A DNA stretch of 64,000 nt from Marinitoga piezophila KA3 (lineage in GTDB: Bacteria > Thermotogota > Thermotogae > Petrotogales > Petrotogaceae), in contig NC_016751.1 of NCBI RefSeq assembly GCF_000255135.1, positions 806,001 to 870,000 of the forward strand, given 5' to 3'. Made by a program: the position numbers and the translations under genes. Positions within the stretch are counted from its first letter, which is position 1; every line of letters starts with the position of its first letter. A model generated the notes under the pieces. It did not search any database. It saw only the letters and a list, made by a program, of their open reading frames with translations, and was not told the origin of the DNA. This document shows, one piece after another, positions 17,047 to 29,740 of the stretch.

Positions 17047-18159
17047 TTATTTTTTTAAAATTGCTTTTTCTGTTTCCTTATCAAATGCGTGCATAGTATG
17101 CATTTCAAGAAGCAATTCTATTTCCTGTCCTTCTTTTGCTTTTGTTATTGGATCAACTTTTGCAACAAGTGATTGTCCTCCAACATTTACATGTAATAAT
17201 GTTTCACTACCAAGAGGTTCTACAACATCAACAATACCTTTAATTATTGCATCACCTTCAATTTCACCTTTAAATAATTCTTTATCGTGAATATTTTCTG
17301 GTCTAATACCAAATACAACATCCTTATCAATATAATCAGCGAGCATATCTTCATAATCTTTTGGAACCTTAACCTTAAATCCTTCTGCAGTTACCCATAA
17401 TCCTCCATCGCCTCTTATAATCTTTGATTCAATAAAGTTCATAGGTGGTGTTCCAATAAATCCTGCAACAAATTTATTTGCTGGTTTAAAGTATACTTCA
17501 TGTGGTGAACCTATTTGCTGAATAACACCGTCTTTCATGATAACAATCTTATCAGCCATTGTCATAGCTTCAACCTGATCATGTGTAACATAAACTATAG
17601 TAGCATTTAATCTATGATGTAATTTTTTCAATTCACTTCTCATCTGTACCCTTAATTTAGCATCAAGGTTTGATAAAGGTTCGTCAAATAAGAATACCTT
17701 TGGATCTCTAACAATAGCTCTACCAACAGCAACCCTTTGTCTTTGACCACCTGATAATTGTTTTGGCTTTCTATCTAAAAGATGTGCAATATCCAAAATT
17801 TTTGCTGCATCTTTAACTCTTCTATCAATTTCATCTTTTGGAAATTTTCTTAATTTTAATCCAAATGCCATATTATCATATACTGTCATATGTGGATACA
17901 AAGCATAATTCTGGAAAACAAATGCAATATCTCTATCCTTAGGTTCAACATCATTAACAACCTTACCATCTATTAATAATCTTCCACCTGAAATTTCTTC
18001 AAGTCCTGCAATCATTCTCAATGTTGTTGTTTTACCACAACCTGATGGACCTAATAAAACGCAAAATTCCTTGTCTTCAATAGTAAAATTTGCCTGTTTA
18101 ACAGCATGAAATCCATTAGGGTAAATCTTATCAATATTTTCCAATACAACCTGTGCCAT
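17047..18159 (-). CDS. Sugar ABC transporter ATP-binding protein (MsmK/UgpC/MalK family)
   Basis: A 370-residue ATPase of carbohydrate importers. Walker A GPSGCGKT is at 37-44, the Q-loop FQN near 82-84, the signature LSGGQ at 135-139 and Walker B with LFDEPLSNLD near 155-164. The C-terminal third (from about 240) is the TOBE/regulatory region. No permease or binding protein adjoins it, so like MsmK it probably energises several importers, such as the one at 36-39 kb, which has no ATPase. Upstream by 16 bp is an antitoxin gene that appears to share its promoter. Confidence 0.93.
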   Translation of the reverse strand: MAQVVLENIDKIYPNGFHAVKQANFTIEDKEFCVLLGPSGCGKTTTLRMIAGLEEISGGRLLIDGKVVNDVEPKDRDIAFVFQNYALYPHMTVYDNMAFGLKLRKFPKDEIDRRVKDAAKILDIAHLLDRKPKQLSGGQRQRVAVGRAIVRDPKVFLFDEPLSNLDAKLRVQMRSELKKLHHRLNATIVYVTHDQVEAMTMADKIVIMKDGVIQQIGSPHEVYFKPANKFVAGFIGTPPMNFIESKIIRGDGGLWVTAEGFKVKVPKDYEDMLADYIDKDVVFGIRPENIHDKELFKGEIEGDAIIKGIVDVVEPLGSETLLHVNVGGQSLVAKVDPITKAKEGQEIELLLEMHTMHAFDKETEKAILKK

Positions 18160-18175
18160 TTAAAACACCTCCGAT

Positions 18176-18436
18176 TTATTCAATATCTTCTATTTCTTTA
18201 AAAATATCCTTTATATCTTCATATTTCGAAGGATCTCCTATTTCAAGCAAATAAAGATCCCTTATTTCATCTATAAAATTCATAAGTTTTTTAAACTTAT
18301 CAAAACCAATTACAACAAATTCAGGTTTTCCATTTTTTGTTATAACGATAAAGTTTTTTTTGGATTCTTCAGTAACTCGGGAAAATTTTGATTTTGCTTC
18401 AGCGACACTATAAAATTTTAAATTTTCTATATCCAC
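18176..18436 (-). CDS. Phd/YefM family antitoxin, no toxin partner visible
   Basis: An 86-residue protein. The N-terminal half is a Phd/YefM fold: YSVAEAKSKFSRVTEESKKN, then FIVITKNGKPEFVVIGFDKFKKL, which binds DNA in this family. The acidic C-terminal tail (KYEDIKDIFKEIEDIE) is where a toxin would be bound. No RelE-, Doc- or PIN-like gene follows; 16 bp downstream lies the msmK-like ATPase. A perfect 18-bp palindrome overlaps the promoter, as expected for autoregulation. It may therefore act as a transcription factor rather than an antitoxin. Confidence 0.85.
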   Translation of the reverse strand: MDIENLKFYSVAEAKSKFSRVTEESKKNFIVITKNGKPEFVVIGFDKFKKLMNFIDEIRDLYLLEIGDPSKYEDIKDIFKEIEDIE

Positions 18437-18449
18437 AAAGATTCCTCCT

Positions 18450-18467
18450 TGACTATAATTATAGTCA
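18450..18467. promoter_or_regulatory. 18-bp palindromic operator over a -10 box
   Basis: TGACTATAATTATAGTCA is a perfect 18-bp palindrome that contains TATAAT in both orientations and ends 14 bases upstream of the antitoxin start codon (the GGAGG site is in between). A palindrome laid over the promoter is typical of Phd/YefM autoregulation. Confidence 0.75.
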
Positions 18468-18480
18468 TTATTGTTTTAAA

Positions 18481-18930
18481 ATAAAAACCTGTTGAAAGGT
18501 AATAAGAATTCAATATAACAAATTAAATGGAATAAAAGGTAAAATACGCCTTTTTTCATTAAATAATAAAAATTTTGTTCGTCTTTTTGGTGTTGATTGA
18601 GAAAAATAAAAACTTCCTCATACGACTTGAGTGCTAATCTTCGAAAAATCTCTTTGAAAGTAGAAAAATAATATTCACTCAGACATCACCTCCTGCGCTG
18701 CTTCGCTAAAAATCACATCCGTGTGATTTTGAGTGAAGACGAACATGGACGTGAGTCTGCAACGGCCGGCGGGAACGAGAATTTTTGAGGATTCGAATTT
18801 TCTACCGTTTGAGCGAACATTATTCGTACTATTTTCTTCACCAGTTGTTTTCATTTTTTACAACTGTCCTATAATGCCTGTTGTAAAAATTCTTCGTTCT
18901 GGTTAGTTTTATTACTTCTATTATACAACA
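18481..18930. other. Gene-free structured island
   Basis: This 450-bp stretch has no convincing gene. Seen are a perfect 9-bp hairpin AAAATCACA/TGTGATTTT (about 18709-18730); a 10-bp inverted repeat TTTTTACAAC (18855-18864) with GTTGTAAAAA (18880-18889); a competing CAGTTGT (18842-18848) with ACAACTG; and an unusually GC-rich core with AACGGCCGGCGGGAACGAG. On the minus strand there is a strong ribosome site (GCAGGAGGTG near 18693) followed by a 66-codon open frame without a usual start codon. A TATAAT at 18919-18924 (minus strand) could start transcription. It could be a structured RNA, a small mobile-element remnant or a decayed gene. Confidence 0.5.
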
Positions 18931-18962
18931 AAAAAGCGCAGGATTTTAATCCTGCGCTTTTT
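18931..18962. terminator. Terminator of the tRNA-Leu/fMet/Met cluster
   Basis: A nearly perfect 15-bp stem, AAAAAGCGCAGGATT with its complement, with a very short loop. It is A/T-flanked on both sides, so it can act in either direction; on the minus strand it lies just past tRNA-Met. Confidence 0.9.
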
Positions 18963-18963
18963 C

Positions 18964-19040
18964 TGGTGGCGGCGAAGAGACTCGAACTCTTGACACTGCG
19001 GGTATGAACCGCATGCTCTAGCCAACTGAGCTACGCCGCC
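18964..19040 (-). tRNA. tRNA-Met (CAT), elongator
   Basis: A 77-nt cloverleaf on the minus strand with a fully paired acceptor GGCGGCG/CGCCGCC, encoded CCA and anticodon stem-loop TGCGG-TTCATAC-CCGCA. A paired 1-72 position and no GGG/CCC anticodon stem mark it as the elongator, not the initiator. An Ile2 identity by CAU modification is less likely from the body sequence. Confidence 0.93.
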
Positions 19041-19050
19041 ATATAAAAAA

Positions 19051-19127
<77 letters not shown>

Positions 19128-19156
19128 CCACGTAATTTCCTTCTCTATAAATAAAA

Positions 19157-19245
19157 TGGTGCCGAGGGAGGGACTTGAACCCTCACGGGTGTCTCCACCC
19201 AACGGATTTTAAGTCCGCAGCGTCTGCCAATTCCGCCACCTCGGC
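19157..19245 (-). tRNA. tRNA-Leu (TAA)
   Basis: An 89-nt class II tRNA on the minus strand with acceptor GCCGAGG/CCTCGGC, anticodon stem-loop CGGA-CTTAAAA-TCCG (UAA), a long variable arm (GGGTGG/CCACCC-like) and encoded CCA. It is the first tRNA of its cluster. Confidence 0.96.
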
Positions 19246-19272
19246 AACCTTTCTGGTTGAAAAACCATGATT

Positions 19273-19301
19273 ATTCTACCATCTTTTTCCTTTTTTGTCA
19301 A
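19273..19301 (-). promoter_or_regulatory. Promoter of tRNA-Leu/fMet/Met cluster
   Basis: On the minus strand a consensus TTGACA (19296-19301), a 17-nt spacer ending TGG, and TAGAAT (19273-19278). It again has an extended -10, and lies 28 bases before tRNA-Leu. Confidence 0.88.
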
Positions 19302-19361
19302 TACTTTTTTCGTTACAGTATTCTTTCTGAATTTCTCTTTTTCATTAATAATAATTTATAT

Positions 19362-20078
19362 TTATAAGTCCCAATCTACTTCTTCTTTTCCAAAATCAAA
19401 TTCAACACCAAATGTTATAAATGATATAGTACCAAAATTTAAACTTATTGTATATGGTAATTTTACATCTTCAAAATCCATTTCATCTTTATATGCAAAA
19501 ATGTTTAATGATAATCCATATTTTGCAAATAATGAAAGATTATTATCATACCTGTATTTTATTTTAAGTCCTGCATCTATTATATTTATATTTATCTTTT
19601 TCAATTGTTCATTTAAACTATCTATAAAATTTGTTTCATCAGCGGAAGAAGTATTATTATCTTCAGAAGTTGTATTTCCTTCACCAATACCTATATCTCC
19701 GCTTCCCTTAATATTAAACTTTTTATAAAAAACCATATTATATCCACCATAAAGAGCTAACTCGGTTTTTGGTTCTTTAATTAAATAAAATGCTCCTCCA
19801 ATTCCACCATAACCTAAATTTACTCCAATTGAAAAATTAACATCTTTTTCTGCTCCAAGTTTAGTAGTTTCCATTTTAGCATTTAAACTTCCTGAAACTC
19901 CTGATAATGTTATATATGTTTCAAACATTCCCATATTATATCCAGCAACAAAATTATTATTTAAAACTGATATAGCATTATTTCCTGGATTATATAATCC
20001 AAATTCAAAGAAAAGATTTCCTGAAAACATCATTGTAGAAACCACTAAAATTGCAATAAATAAATAGACTTTTTTCAT
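19362..20078 (-). CDS. Secreted protein, probable outer-membrane beta-barrel
   Basis: A 238-residue protein with a signal peptide (MKKVYLFIAILVVSTMMFSG). The mature part has alternating hydrophobic strands with many Gly and aromatic residues (LGYGGIGGAFYLI, LALYGGYNMVFYKKF) and ends in strands rich in Phe/Gly (ISFITFGVEFDFG), like a small outer-membrane barrel. A Ser/Thr/Asn/Asp-rich loop lies in the middle (about 130-150). The ATG at 20078 fits the GAGGAGG site; the site overlaps the stop of the upstream giant lipoprotein gene, so the two are cotranscribed. No family is recognised. Confidence 0.65.
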   Translation of the reverse strand: MKKVYLFIAILVVSTMMFSGNLFFEFGLYNPGNNAISVLNNNFVAGYNMGMFETYITLSGVSGSLNAKMETTKLGAEKDVNFSIGVNLGYGGIGGAFYLIKEPKTELALYGGYNMVFYKKFNIKGSGDIGIGEGNTTSEDNNTSSADETNFIDSLNEQLKKININIIDAGLKIKYRYDNNLSLFAKYGLSLNIFAYKDEMDFEDVKLPYTISLNFGTISFITFGVEFDFGKEEVDWDL

Positions 20079-20092
20079 CAACCACAACCTCC

Positions 20093-23000
20093 TCATTTAT
20101 TATAATAATTTTTTATTATGGATTTTTCAGGTGTGTTATGTCCTTCAATTTTTATAGCATATAAATTTCCATCCCTGCTTGTAATATATAAAATTCCATC
20201 TTTTATAATTGGACTTGAAACAATACCATATCCACTATTAAATATCCAATCGATGCTATAATCTTTATTTAATGCATAAACTTTAGAATCTAAACTTGCA
20301 AAGTATATATAACCTTTATCATCAAAGGTAGGTGTCGAATAAATTTCACCATCAGTTTTAAATTTATTTATTAATTCTCCTTTTGGATTTAAAACATAAA
20401 GATAATAATCGAGACTTCCAAAATATATATTTCCATTTTCATCTATGCTAACCTTTGTTTGTATAGAACTATTGGTTCTAAATTTAAATATTAACTTTCC
20501 AAATTTTGATATTTTATACAAATAATTATCATCGCTGCCTATATAAATATTTCCTTCTTTATCTATAGCTGGAGATGATTTTACAGATCCTCCAGTTTTA
20601 AATTTCCAGTTTAATTCACCTCTTTCATTAAGAGAATAAACATATGAATCTGAACCACCAAAAATTATATTTCCATTATAAAATGCAGGCATTGATAATA
20701 TATAATCATTTGTTTTAAAGGTCCATAAAATATTTCCATTTAAATCTATTGAATATAATACACCTTTTGATGTGCCAACATAAATTCTGTTATTTGCTAT
20801 TAATGGAGTTGAAAGTATTTTACCTCTCAAATTCAATTTCCAGTTTAAAGTACCATCATTTGTTATTGAATACAACCTTCCTGAGCTGTCTCCAAAATAT
20901 ATATTTCTTCCATCATCGGTATTTGGAGACGCAATAATTTCAGAATTTGTTAAAAATCTCCATTTTAAAACACCTTCAAAAGATACTGCATAGAAATATC
21001 TATCGTAGCTACCAAAATATATTCCACTATTTAATACTAAAGGTGTATTTTCTATCCATCCTTTAGTTTTATAATTCCATTTAATCTTACCATATGGATT
21101 TACAGTTTTAAAACTCCATATAGGCCCTTCTTTTACAGCGTTTCTGGAATCTTTAACTATAACCTTCCAATAATATGTAGTTTTTGGTTTTAATTTTTCA
21201 GGAGTATAGGTTAATGTGTCAACATTTCTCAATACTACTTTTAAATTATCTTTATCTTCTCCAAAAAAGACTGTATACTCCAGTTTATCTCCATCCATAT
21301 CATAAGCCATCCAGCTTAAAGTTATATCCGTAGGAACATTTACCTCTCCATTGGATGGTTCAGGATTATCCGGACCAAGAGGCAACAAATTCTTAACTAT
21401 TTTTATCTTTCCAACATTATAATTATTCTTTTTAAATGCTGGCCATTGAGCCTTTTCATTTAAACCCTTATCTTCTACGATAATAGAATATAAATTTCCA
21501 CTAACATCGCTAAAAATCAAATTATTATTATCTAAAAGTAGATTAGAATCTATTATATCTTCTACTTTAAATTTCCAATTTAATCTTCCTCTTGTATCGA
21601 GACAATATATATTGTGGTCATAACTGGAAATATATATATTTCCTTTATCTCCCAATACAGCTGATCCAGTTATTATATATTGAGTTTTAAACTTCCACTT
21701 CAAGGTTCCATCAGAATTTATTGCGTATAAATAATTATCCCAACCACCTATATATATTGTGCCATTTTCATCAACTACTGGAGATGATTTAATATAACTT
21801 TCTGTTTTAAAACTCCATCTTAAATTGCCGTTATAATCAAGAGAATATACATATCCATCTTCACTGCCTATATATATATTTTCATTGTTATCCAAAGCTG
21901 GAGTTTGAGAAATTCTATTTTCAGTTTTATACTTCCATCTTAACGTTCCATCTCTATTAATTGCATATAAATAGCCATCCCAACTTCCTATATACAATGT
22001 TCCGCTTCTTCCGATAACTGGACTTCCGCTAATTGAATTATTAGTCTTAAACTTCCACTTTAATGTTCCATCTGGATTAACTGCATATAGATAACCATCC
22101 CAGCTTCCTATATATATTATTCCTTTATTATCAATTACAGGTGAAGCAGTTATAATATCTTCACTTTTAAATTTCCACTTTAAATCTCCATTTTTATTTA
22201 AAGCATATAAGTATCCTTCATTATTTCCGAAATAAATAAGATTATCAGCATATAATGGCGTTGACCATATTTTATTTTCTGTTTTAAACCTCCAGATTAT
22301 AGATCCTTTTGAATCCAATTTATAAAAATATCCACTATCATTTCCAATGTAAATATTACCTTCATCATCCAGTACCCCATTACCTTTAATTCTATTTCTG
22401 GTATAATATTTCCAATTTAATTTTGGTTCATATTTAATCTTTATATCATATATCTTACTTTCGACATAATTTCCTTTTCCATCTTTTACTGCTATTTTTA
22501 ATTTATATCTTTTACCAGGAGAAAATTCTGAAATTCTTATTTTATTTTCACTATAATTTTCTACTACTTTCTTTAAAGAATCTATATTATTTCCAAAATA
22601 AATATCATATAACAGAGGATCATTATCAATATCTTTTGAAGCAAAAACAATTGTTGAATCTTTTGAAATAGCCTCACTTATATCTGGAAAAATAATTTCA
22701 GGCTTCTCCGGAGCATGTGATGTAACAAAATCAAAAACATCGCTTTCATTTCTATTTCCAAGCTCATCAAAAACCTCAACTTTCCAGTAATATTGCTTTC
22801 CAGGTTCAAGTTTTTGATTTAAAGAAAATTCCGGTACATCTAATCCTTCAGCTATTTTTTCCAGACTATCAATAGATTGTCCAAAATAAAGATTAAATAA
22901 TAGCTTTTTACTATCTTTATCTCTCGCAATCCATTTTAATACAGGAGATAATGAGACATTGGTATAATGATTAACCGGATTTTTTTCAACAGGTTTATCC

Positions 23001-24478
23001 GGTGCATAATTTACCTTAAATTGAATTGTATTACTAAAAATAGAAAAATTGCTATCTTTTGCTGCTAATTTTAGGAAATATGATACATTTCCGTCTAAAT
23101 TTTCTAAATAATAGCTCTTTGCTGATAAATTCCCAGCAATTAATTTTAAATTATTCTTTGATGTTCCAAAATATAAATCATATTTTAAATTCTCTCCATT
23201 TAAATCTTTAGAATCCCAGACAACTTTGATTTTATCTTTAATTAAAGTATTTGAATTATTAGCTGGATAGATAATTCGAACATTTACAGGTGGCAAATTA
23301 ACATATTGCCTATTTAATAAACCATATGAATATGTCCAATACAATTCTTCTTTTCTTAGATTCTCAATATCAATAGAAACAATACTATTTTCAGATACAA
23401 AATAAATTTTTCCATCATCTAAAAAGATATTGGTATTGGTAATTTTTTTCTTAATTTCATATCTTGATAAATTCTTTTTATTAAAATCAAAAATAAAAAT
23501 AGTTCCATCAATTGCTCCGGTAACAATTCCTTTATTAGTAAGAATAGATTTAGCAATTAAATTGTTTACAGATACTTTTTTAACAAGTTTAAAATTAGAA
23601 TTGTACATATAAATATTGCCTGTAGTGGTAAGATAAATATTTCTATTTTTATCGACTAATATATTTAATAATATTCTATCGTTATCAAAATGCTTTTTCC
23701 AAATAGTTTTTCCATTAGTAGAAATAACATATAGCCATTTTGTACTTGTAATAACATATATATTCCCCAAATTATCTGATGCAAAATTACCAATAACACT
23801 TCCATTAACCTTAGAAGTAGCAATTTTATCACCTAAAGAATTAAAAATATAAATATTCCCCTGAATATCTCCAAAAACAACATTATTATTATAGGTAACA
23901 AGCAATTTTGAAGTAACTGAAGTATTTAAACTATTTATCCAGACCTTTTTAAAATCAACAAATTTAATAATATTACCATTCACAGTTAAAATATAATATT
24001 CATCAAATGGAGTTAAAGCAATGGATTTAATATTATCCTCAAATTTAAAATTAAAGAGATTATTATTGGAAAAATTATAAAAATAAAGTGTATTGCCGTT
24101 AGAAAAAACAAGCTCAGATTTATTGGAAATGAGAAAGTTGCTAAACAAAGAAGATTCAAATTTTTTAGAAAAAATCATCTTAAAATCTTTAAAAACATAT
24201 AAAGTATCAAGATCATGAAAAGCAATATAATCTTTATATGTAATGAAAGAACCTCTAATTTTGGTATTAATATCAATAGTCTTTATATTAAAAGTCTGAC
24301 TACTTAATGCAGCGTTATTGGATTTTGAAGTAGTATTCGAAGAAGACGCAATAAAAGGATTTTTAAAGATACTGGAAATATCAAAATTAAATAATCCATT
24401 AAAATAATTAGAAGAGCATGAACTTAAAACAAAGATCAAAAAAATAAAAATAATATAATTAATTATAAATTTTTTCAT
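20093..24478 (-). CDS. Giant lipoprotein with PQQ-type propeller repeats and fibronectin III-like domains
   Basis: A 1461-residue protein with a lipoprotein signal (lipobox LSSC, Cys21). An N-terminal degenerate propeller covers about 50-380. FN3-like modules, each with the element YDLYFGTSKNNL/LYFGQSIDSL/IYFGNNIDSL, cover about 395-700. A regular propeller with repeats of the type DNKGxIYIGSWDGYLYAxNPDGTLKW covers about 705-1015. A fourth FN3-like module (about 1040-1130) and a third propeller (about 1135-1450) follow. The repeats resemble BamB/PQQ quinoprotein blades without a visible cofactor site. An envelope scaffold or glycan-binding role is only an inference. The barrel gene follows. 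Confidence 0.85.
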   Translation of the reverse strand: MKKFIINYIIFIFLIFVLSSCSSNYFNGLFNFDISSIFKNPFIASSSNTTSKSNNAALSSQTFNIKTIDINTKIRGSFITYKDYIAFHDLDTLYVFKDFKMIFSKKFESSLFSNFLISNKSELVFSNGNTLYFYNFSNNNLFNFKFEDNIKSIALTPFDEYYILTVNGNIIKFVDFKKVWINSLNTSVTSKLLVTYNNNVVFGDIQGNIYIFNSLGDKIATSKVNGSVIGNFASDNLGNIYVITSTKWLYVISTNGKTIWKKHFDNDRILLNILVDKNRNIYLTTTGNIYMYNSNFKLVKKVSVNNLIAKSILTNKGIVTGAIDGTIFIFDFNKKNLSRYEIKKKITNTNIFLDDGKIYFVSENSIVSIDIENLRKEELYWTYSYGLLNRQYVNLPPVNVRIIYPANNSNTLIKDKIKVVWDSKDLNGENLKYDLYFGTSKNNLKLIAGNLSAKSYYLENLDGNVSYFLKLAAKDSNFSIFSNTIQFKVNYAPDKPVEKNPVNHYTNVSLSPVLKWIARDKDSKKLLFNLYFGQSIDSLEKIAEGLDVPEFSLNQKLEPGKQYYWKVEVFDELGNRNESDVFDFVTSHAPEKPEIIFPDISEAISKDSTIVFASKDIDNDPLLYDIYFGNNIDSLKKVVENYSENKIRISEFSPGKRYKLKIAVKDGKGNYVESKIYDIKIKYEPKLNWKYYTRNRIKGNGVLDDEGNIYIGNDSGYFYKLDSKGSIIWRFKTENKIWSTPLYADNLIYFGNNEGYLYALNKNGDLKWKFKSEDIITASPVIDNKGIIYIGSWDGYLYAVNPDGTLKWKFKTNNSISGSPVIGRSGTLYIGSWDGYLYAINRDGTLRWKYKTENRISQTPALDNNENIYIGSEDGYVYSLDYNGNLRWSFKTESYIKSSPVVDENGTIYIGGWDNYLYAINSDGTLKWKFKTQYIITGSAVLGDKGNIYISSYDHNIYCLDTRGRLNWKFKVEDIIDSNLLLDNNNLIFSDVSGNLYSIIVEDKGLNEKAQWPAFKKNNYNVGKIKIVKNLLPLGPDNPEPSNGEVNVPTDITLSWMAYDMDGDKLEYTVFFGEDKDNLKVVLRNVDTLTYTPEKLKPKTTYYWKVIVKDSRNAVKEGPIWSFKTVNPYGKIKWNYKTKGWIENTPLVLNSGIYFGSYDRYFYAVSFEGVLKWRFLTNSEIIASPNTDDGRNIYFGDSSGRLYSITNDGTLNWKLNLRGKILSTPLIANNRIYVGTSKGVLYSIDLNGNILWTFKTNDYILSMPAFYNGNIIFGGSDSYVYSLNERGELNWKFKTGGSVKSSPAIDKEGNIYIGSDDNYLYKISKFGKLIFKFRTNSSIQTKVSIDENGNIYFGSLDYYLYVLNPKGELINKFKTDGEIYSTPTFDDKGYIYFASLDSKVYALNKDYSIDWIFNSGYGIVSSPIIKDGILYITSRDGNLYAIKIEGHNTPEKSIIKNYYNK

Positions 24479-24511
24479 TTTAATCCCTCCAAATTAAATA
24501 TATCAAAAATA

Positions 24512-24520
24512 ATTATATCA
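24512..24520 (-). promoter_or_regulatory. Extended -10 promoter of the giant lipoprotein gene
   Basis: On the minus strand TGATATAAT lies 34 bases upstream of the start codon, in the only gap between the rRNA terminator and the gene. No -35 match is evident. Confidence 0.5.
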
Positions 24521-24595
24521 AAAAATATAAAAAAATATATTTAATTTTGTATAAACTATTTATTAATAATAAATTATTAATAACATAAACAAAAA

Positions 24596-24617
24596 CCCCC
24601 AGTCTTTTGACTGGGGG
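24596..24617 (-). terminator. Terminator of the rRNA operon
   Basis: A 9-bp G/C-rich stem (CCCCCAGTC with GACTGGGGG) and a TTTT loop, followed on the minus strand by five T, directly after the 5S gene. Confidence 0.92.
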
Positions 24618-24628
24618 AAAAATAAAAA

Positions 24629-24744
24629 GAGGGGCGCTACCTACTCTCGCATGGACAAGCCATACTACCATCGGCCCGGATATGCTTAACGGTCGGGTTC
24701 GGGATGGGTCCGCGTGTTCCCATATCCGGTATCTGCACCCCTCA
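24629..24744 (-). rRNA. rrf: 5S ribosomal RNA
   Basis: A gene of about 115 nt on the minus strand; its ends pair (GAGGGGTGCAG with CGCTACCTACTCTC-side GCGCCCCTC). Loop sequences such as CCGAACCCGACCGTTAAGC are typical of 5S. The exact ends are estimated from the terminal stem. Confidence 0.93.
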
Positions 24745-24759
24745 ATCTCTCATTCACAT

Positions 24760-24778
24760 GTGCATAGTTACTCAATAA

Positions 24779-24786
<8 letters not shown>
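24760..24786 (-). other. 23S precursor processing stem, 3' half
   Basis: GTGCATAGT (24760-24768) and ATAAGGTCAAGG (24775-24786) are complementary to ACTATGCAC (27705-27713) and CCTTGACCTTAT (27688-27699) on the other side of the 23S gene. They form a helix of 21 pairs with one internal loop, a likely RNase III target. Confidence 0.8.
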
Positions 24787-27687
<2,901 letters not shown>

Positions 27688-27697
<10 letters not shown>

Positions 27698-27713
27698 ATC
27701 TTTCACTATGCAC
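27688..27713 (-). other. 23S precursor processing stem, 5' half
   Basis: Partner of 24760-24786: CCTTGACCTTAT and ACTATGCAC pair with the sequence after the 23S 3' end, closing the precursor loop for RNase III cleavage. Confidence 0.8.
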
Positions 27714-27725
27714 TTGTCAATGAGC

Positions 27726-27801
27726 TGGTGGAGTAGAGGGGACTTGAACCCCTAACCTTCTGCGTGCAAGGCAGACGCTCTCCCAGTTGAGCTACTACCC
27801 C
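27726..27801 (-). tRNA. tRNA-Ala (TGC), 16S-23S spacer
   Basis: A 76-nt cloverleaf on the minus strand with acceptor GGGGTAG/CTACTCC. The third pair is the G3-U70 wobble that identifies alanine tRNA. The anticodon stem-loop is TCTGC-CTTGCAC-GCAGA (UGC) and CCA is encoded. It is the only tRNA in the spacer; no tRNA-Ile is present. Confidence 0.97.
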
Positions 27802-27815
27802 TACTCCTTCACTAC

Positions 27816-27830
27816 TGAACAGAGACACCC
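27816..27830 (-). other. 16S precursor processing stem, 3' half
   Basis: TGAACAGAGACACCC is a perfect 15-bp complement of 29433-29447 in the 16S leader. The two close the 16S precursor and are a likely RNase III cleavage helix. Confidence 0.85.
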
Positions 27831-27846
27831 ATTCCTTTTTTCTCCT

Positions 27847-29390
<1,544 letters not shown>

Positions 29391-29432
29391 AGATTTCGAG
29401 TTCGATCTTAACTCTTTGAATCTACTTCCGCT

Positions 29433-29447
29433 GGGTGTCTCTGTTCA
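29433..29447 (-). other. 16S precursor processing stem, 5' half
   Basis: GGGTGTCTCTGTTCA pairs perfectly over 15 bp with 27816-27830 on the far side of the 16S gene. It lies in the 16S leader. Confidence 0.85.
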
Positions 29448-29514
29448 CTTGTCAAGGAGCTTCTCTTCCTTCTCTCTTTTTCTTCCAGACGCTCTCACCC
29501 GCGTCCGAGTATAT

Positions 29515-29543
29515 ATATTACCACCTTCTTCCTCTTTTGTCAA
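29515..29543 (-). promoter_or_regulatory. rRNA operon promoter
   Basis: On the minus strand a consensus TTGACA (29538-29543), a 17-nt spacer ending in GTGG and TAATAT (29515-29520), with a TG extended -10. It lies about 125 bases before the 16S 5' end, leaving a leader that holds the processing stem. The rest of 29391-29740 is leader and AT-rich spacer with no further gene. Confidence 0.88.
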
Positions 29544-29697
29544 CTTACAGTTTCGTTAATTTCGTTAAACGTACGTGAATTCATTCTTTTTATCTTCTAT
29601 AAACCTTTATTTATAATGTTTTTAGATTTTTTATTTTTATTTATTTTTTCTGATTTTTTTGCTTGACATGGATACGATTTTTTATTTTTAAAAAATA

Positions 29698-29706
29698 TGT
29701 TATAAT
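29698..29706 (+). promoter_or_regulatory. Extended -10 promoter of the small lipoprotein gene
   Basis: TGTTATAAT lies 35 bases before the start codon. A consensus TTGACA at 29663 is 32 nt away, too far to be its -35. Confidence 0.55.
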
Positions 29707-29740
29707 TAAGTTTAAAACTTTTTAATTCGGAGGTGTTTTT

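Noticed and set aside
17047-18159. Assignment to glycerol-3-phosphate uptake (UgpC)
   Set aside because: The family cannot be split by sequence alone and there are no ugp permeases nearby; a general sugar ATPase is safer.
18176-18436. Complete toxin-antitoxin module
   Set aside because: No toxin-like frame is present within 1 kb on either side.
29663-29706. TTGACA at 29663 as -35 of the lipoprotein promoter
   Set aside because: It is 32 nt from the TATAAT, twice the usual spacing; an extended -10 explains the site better.
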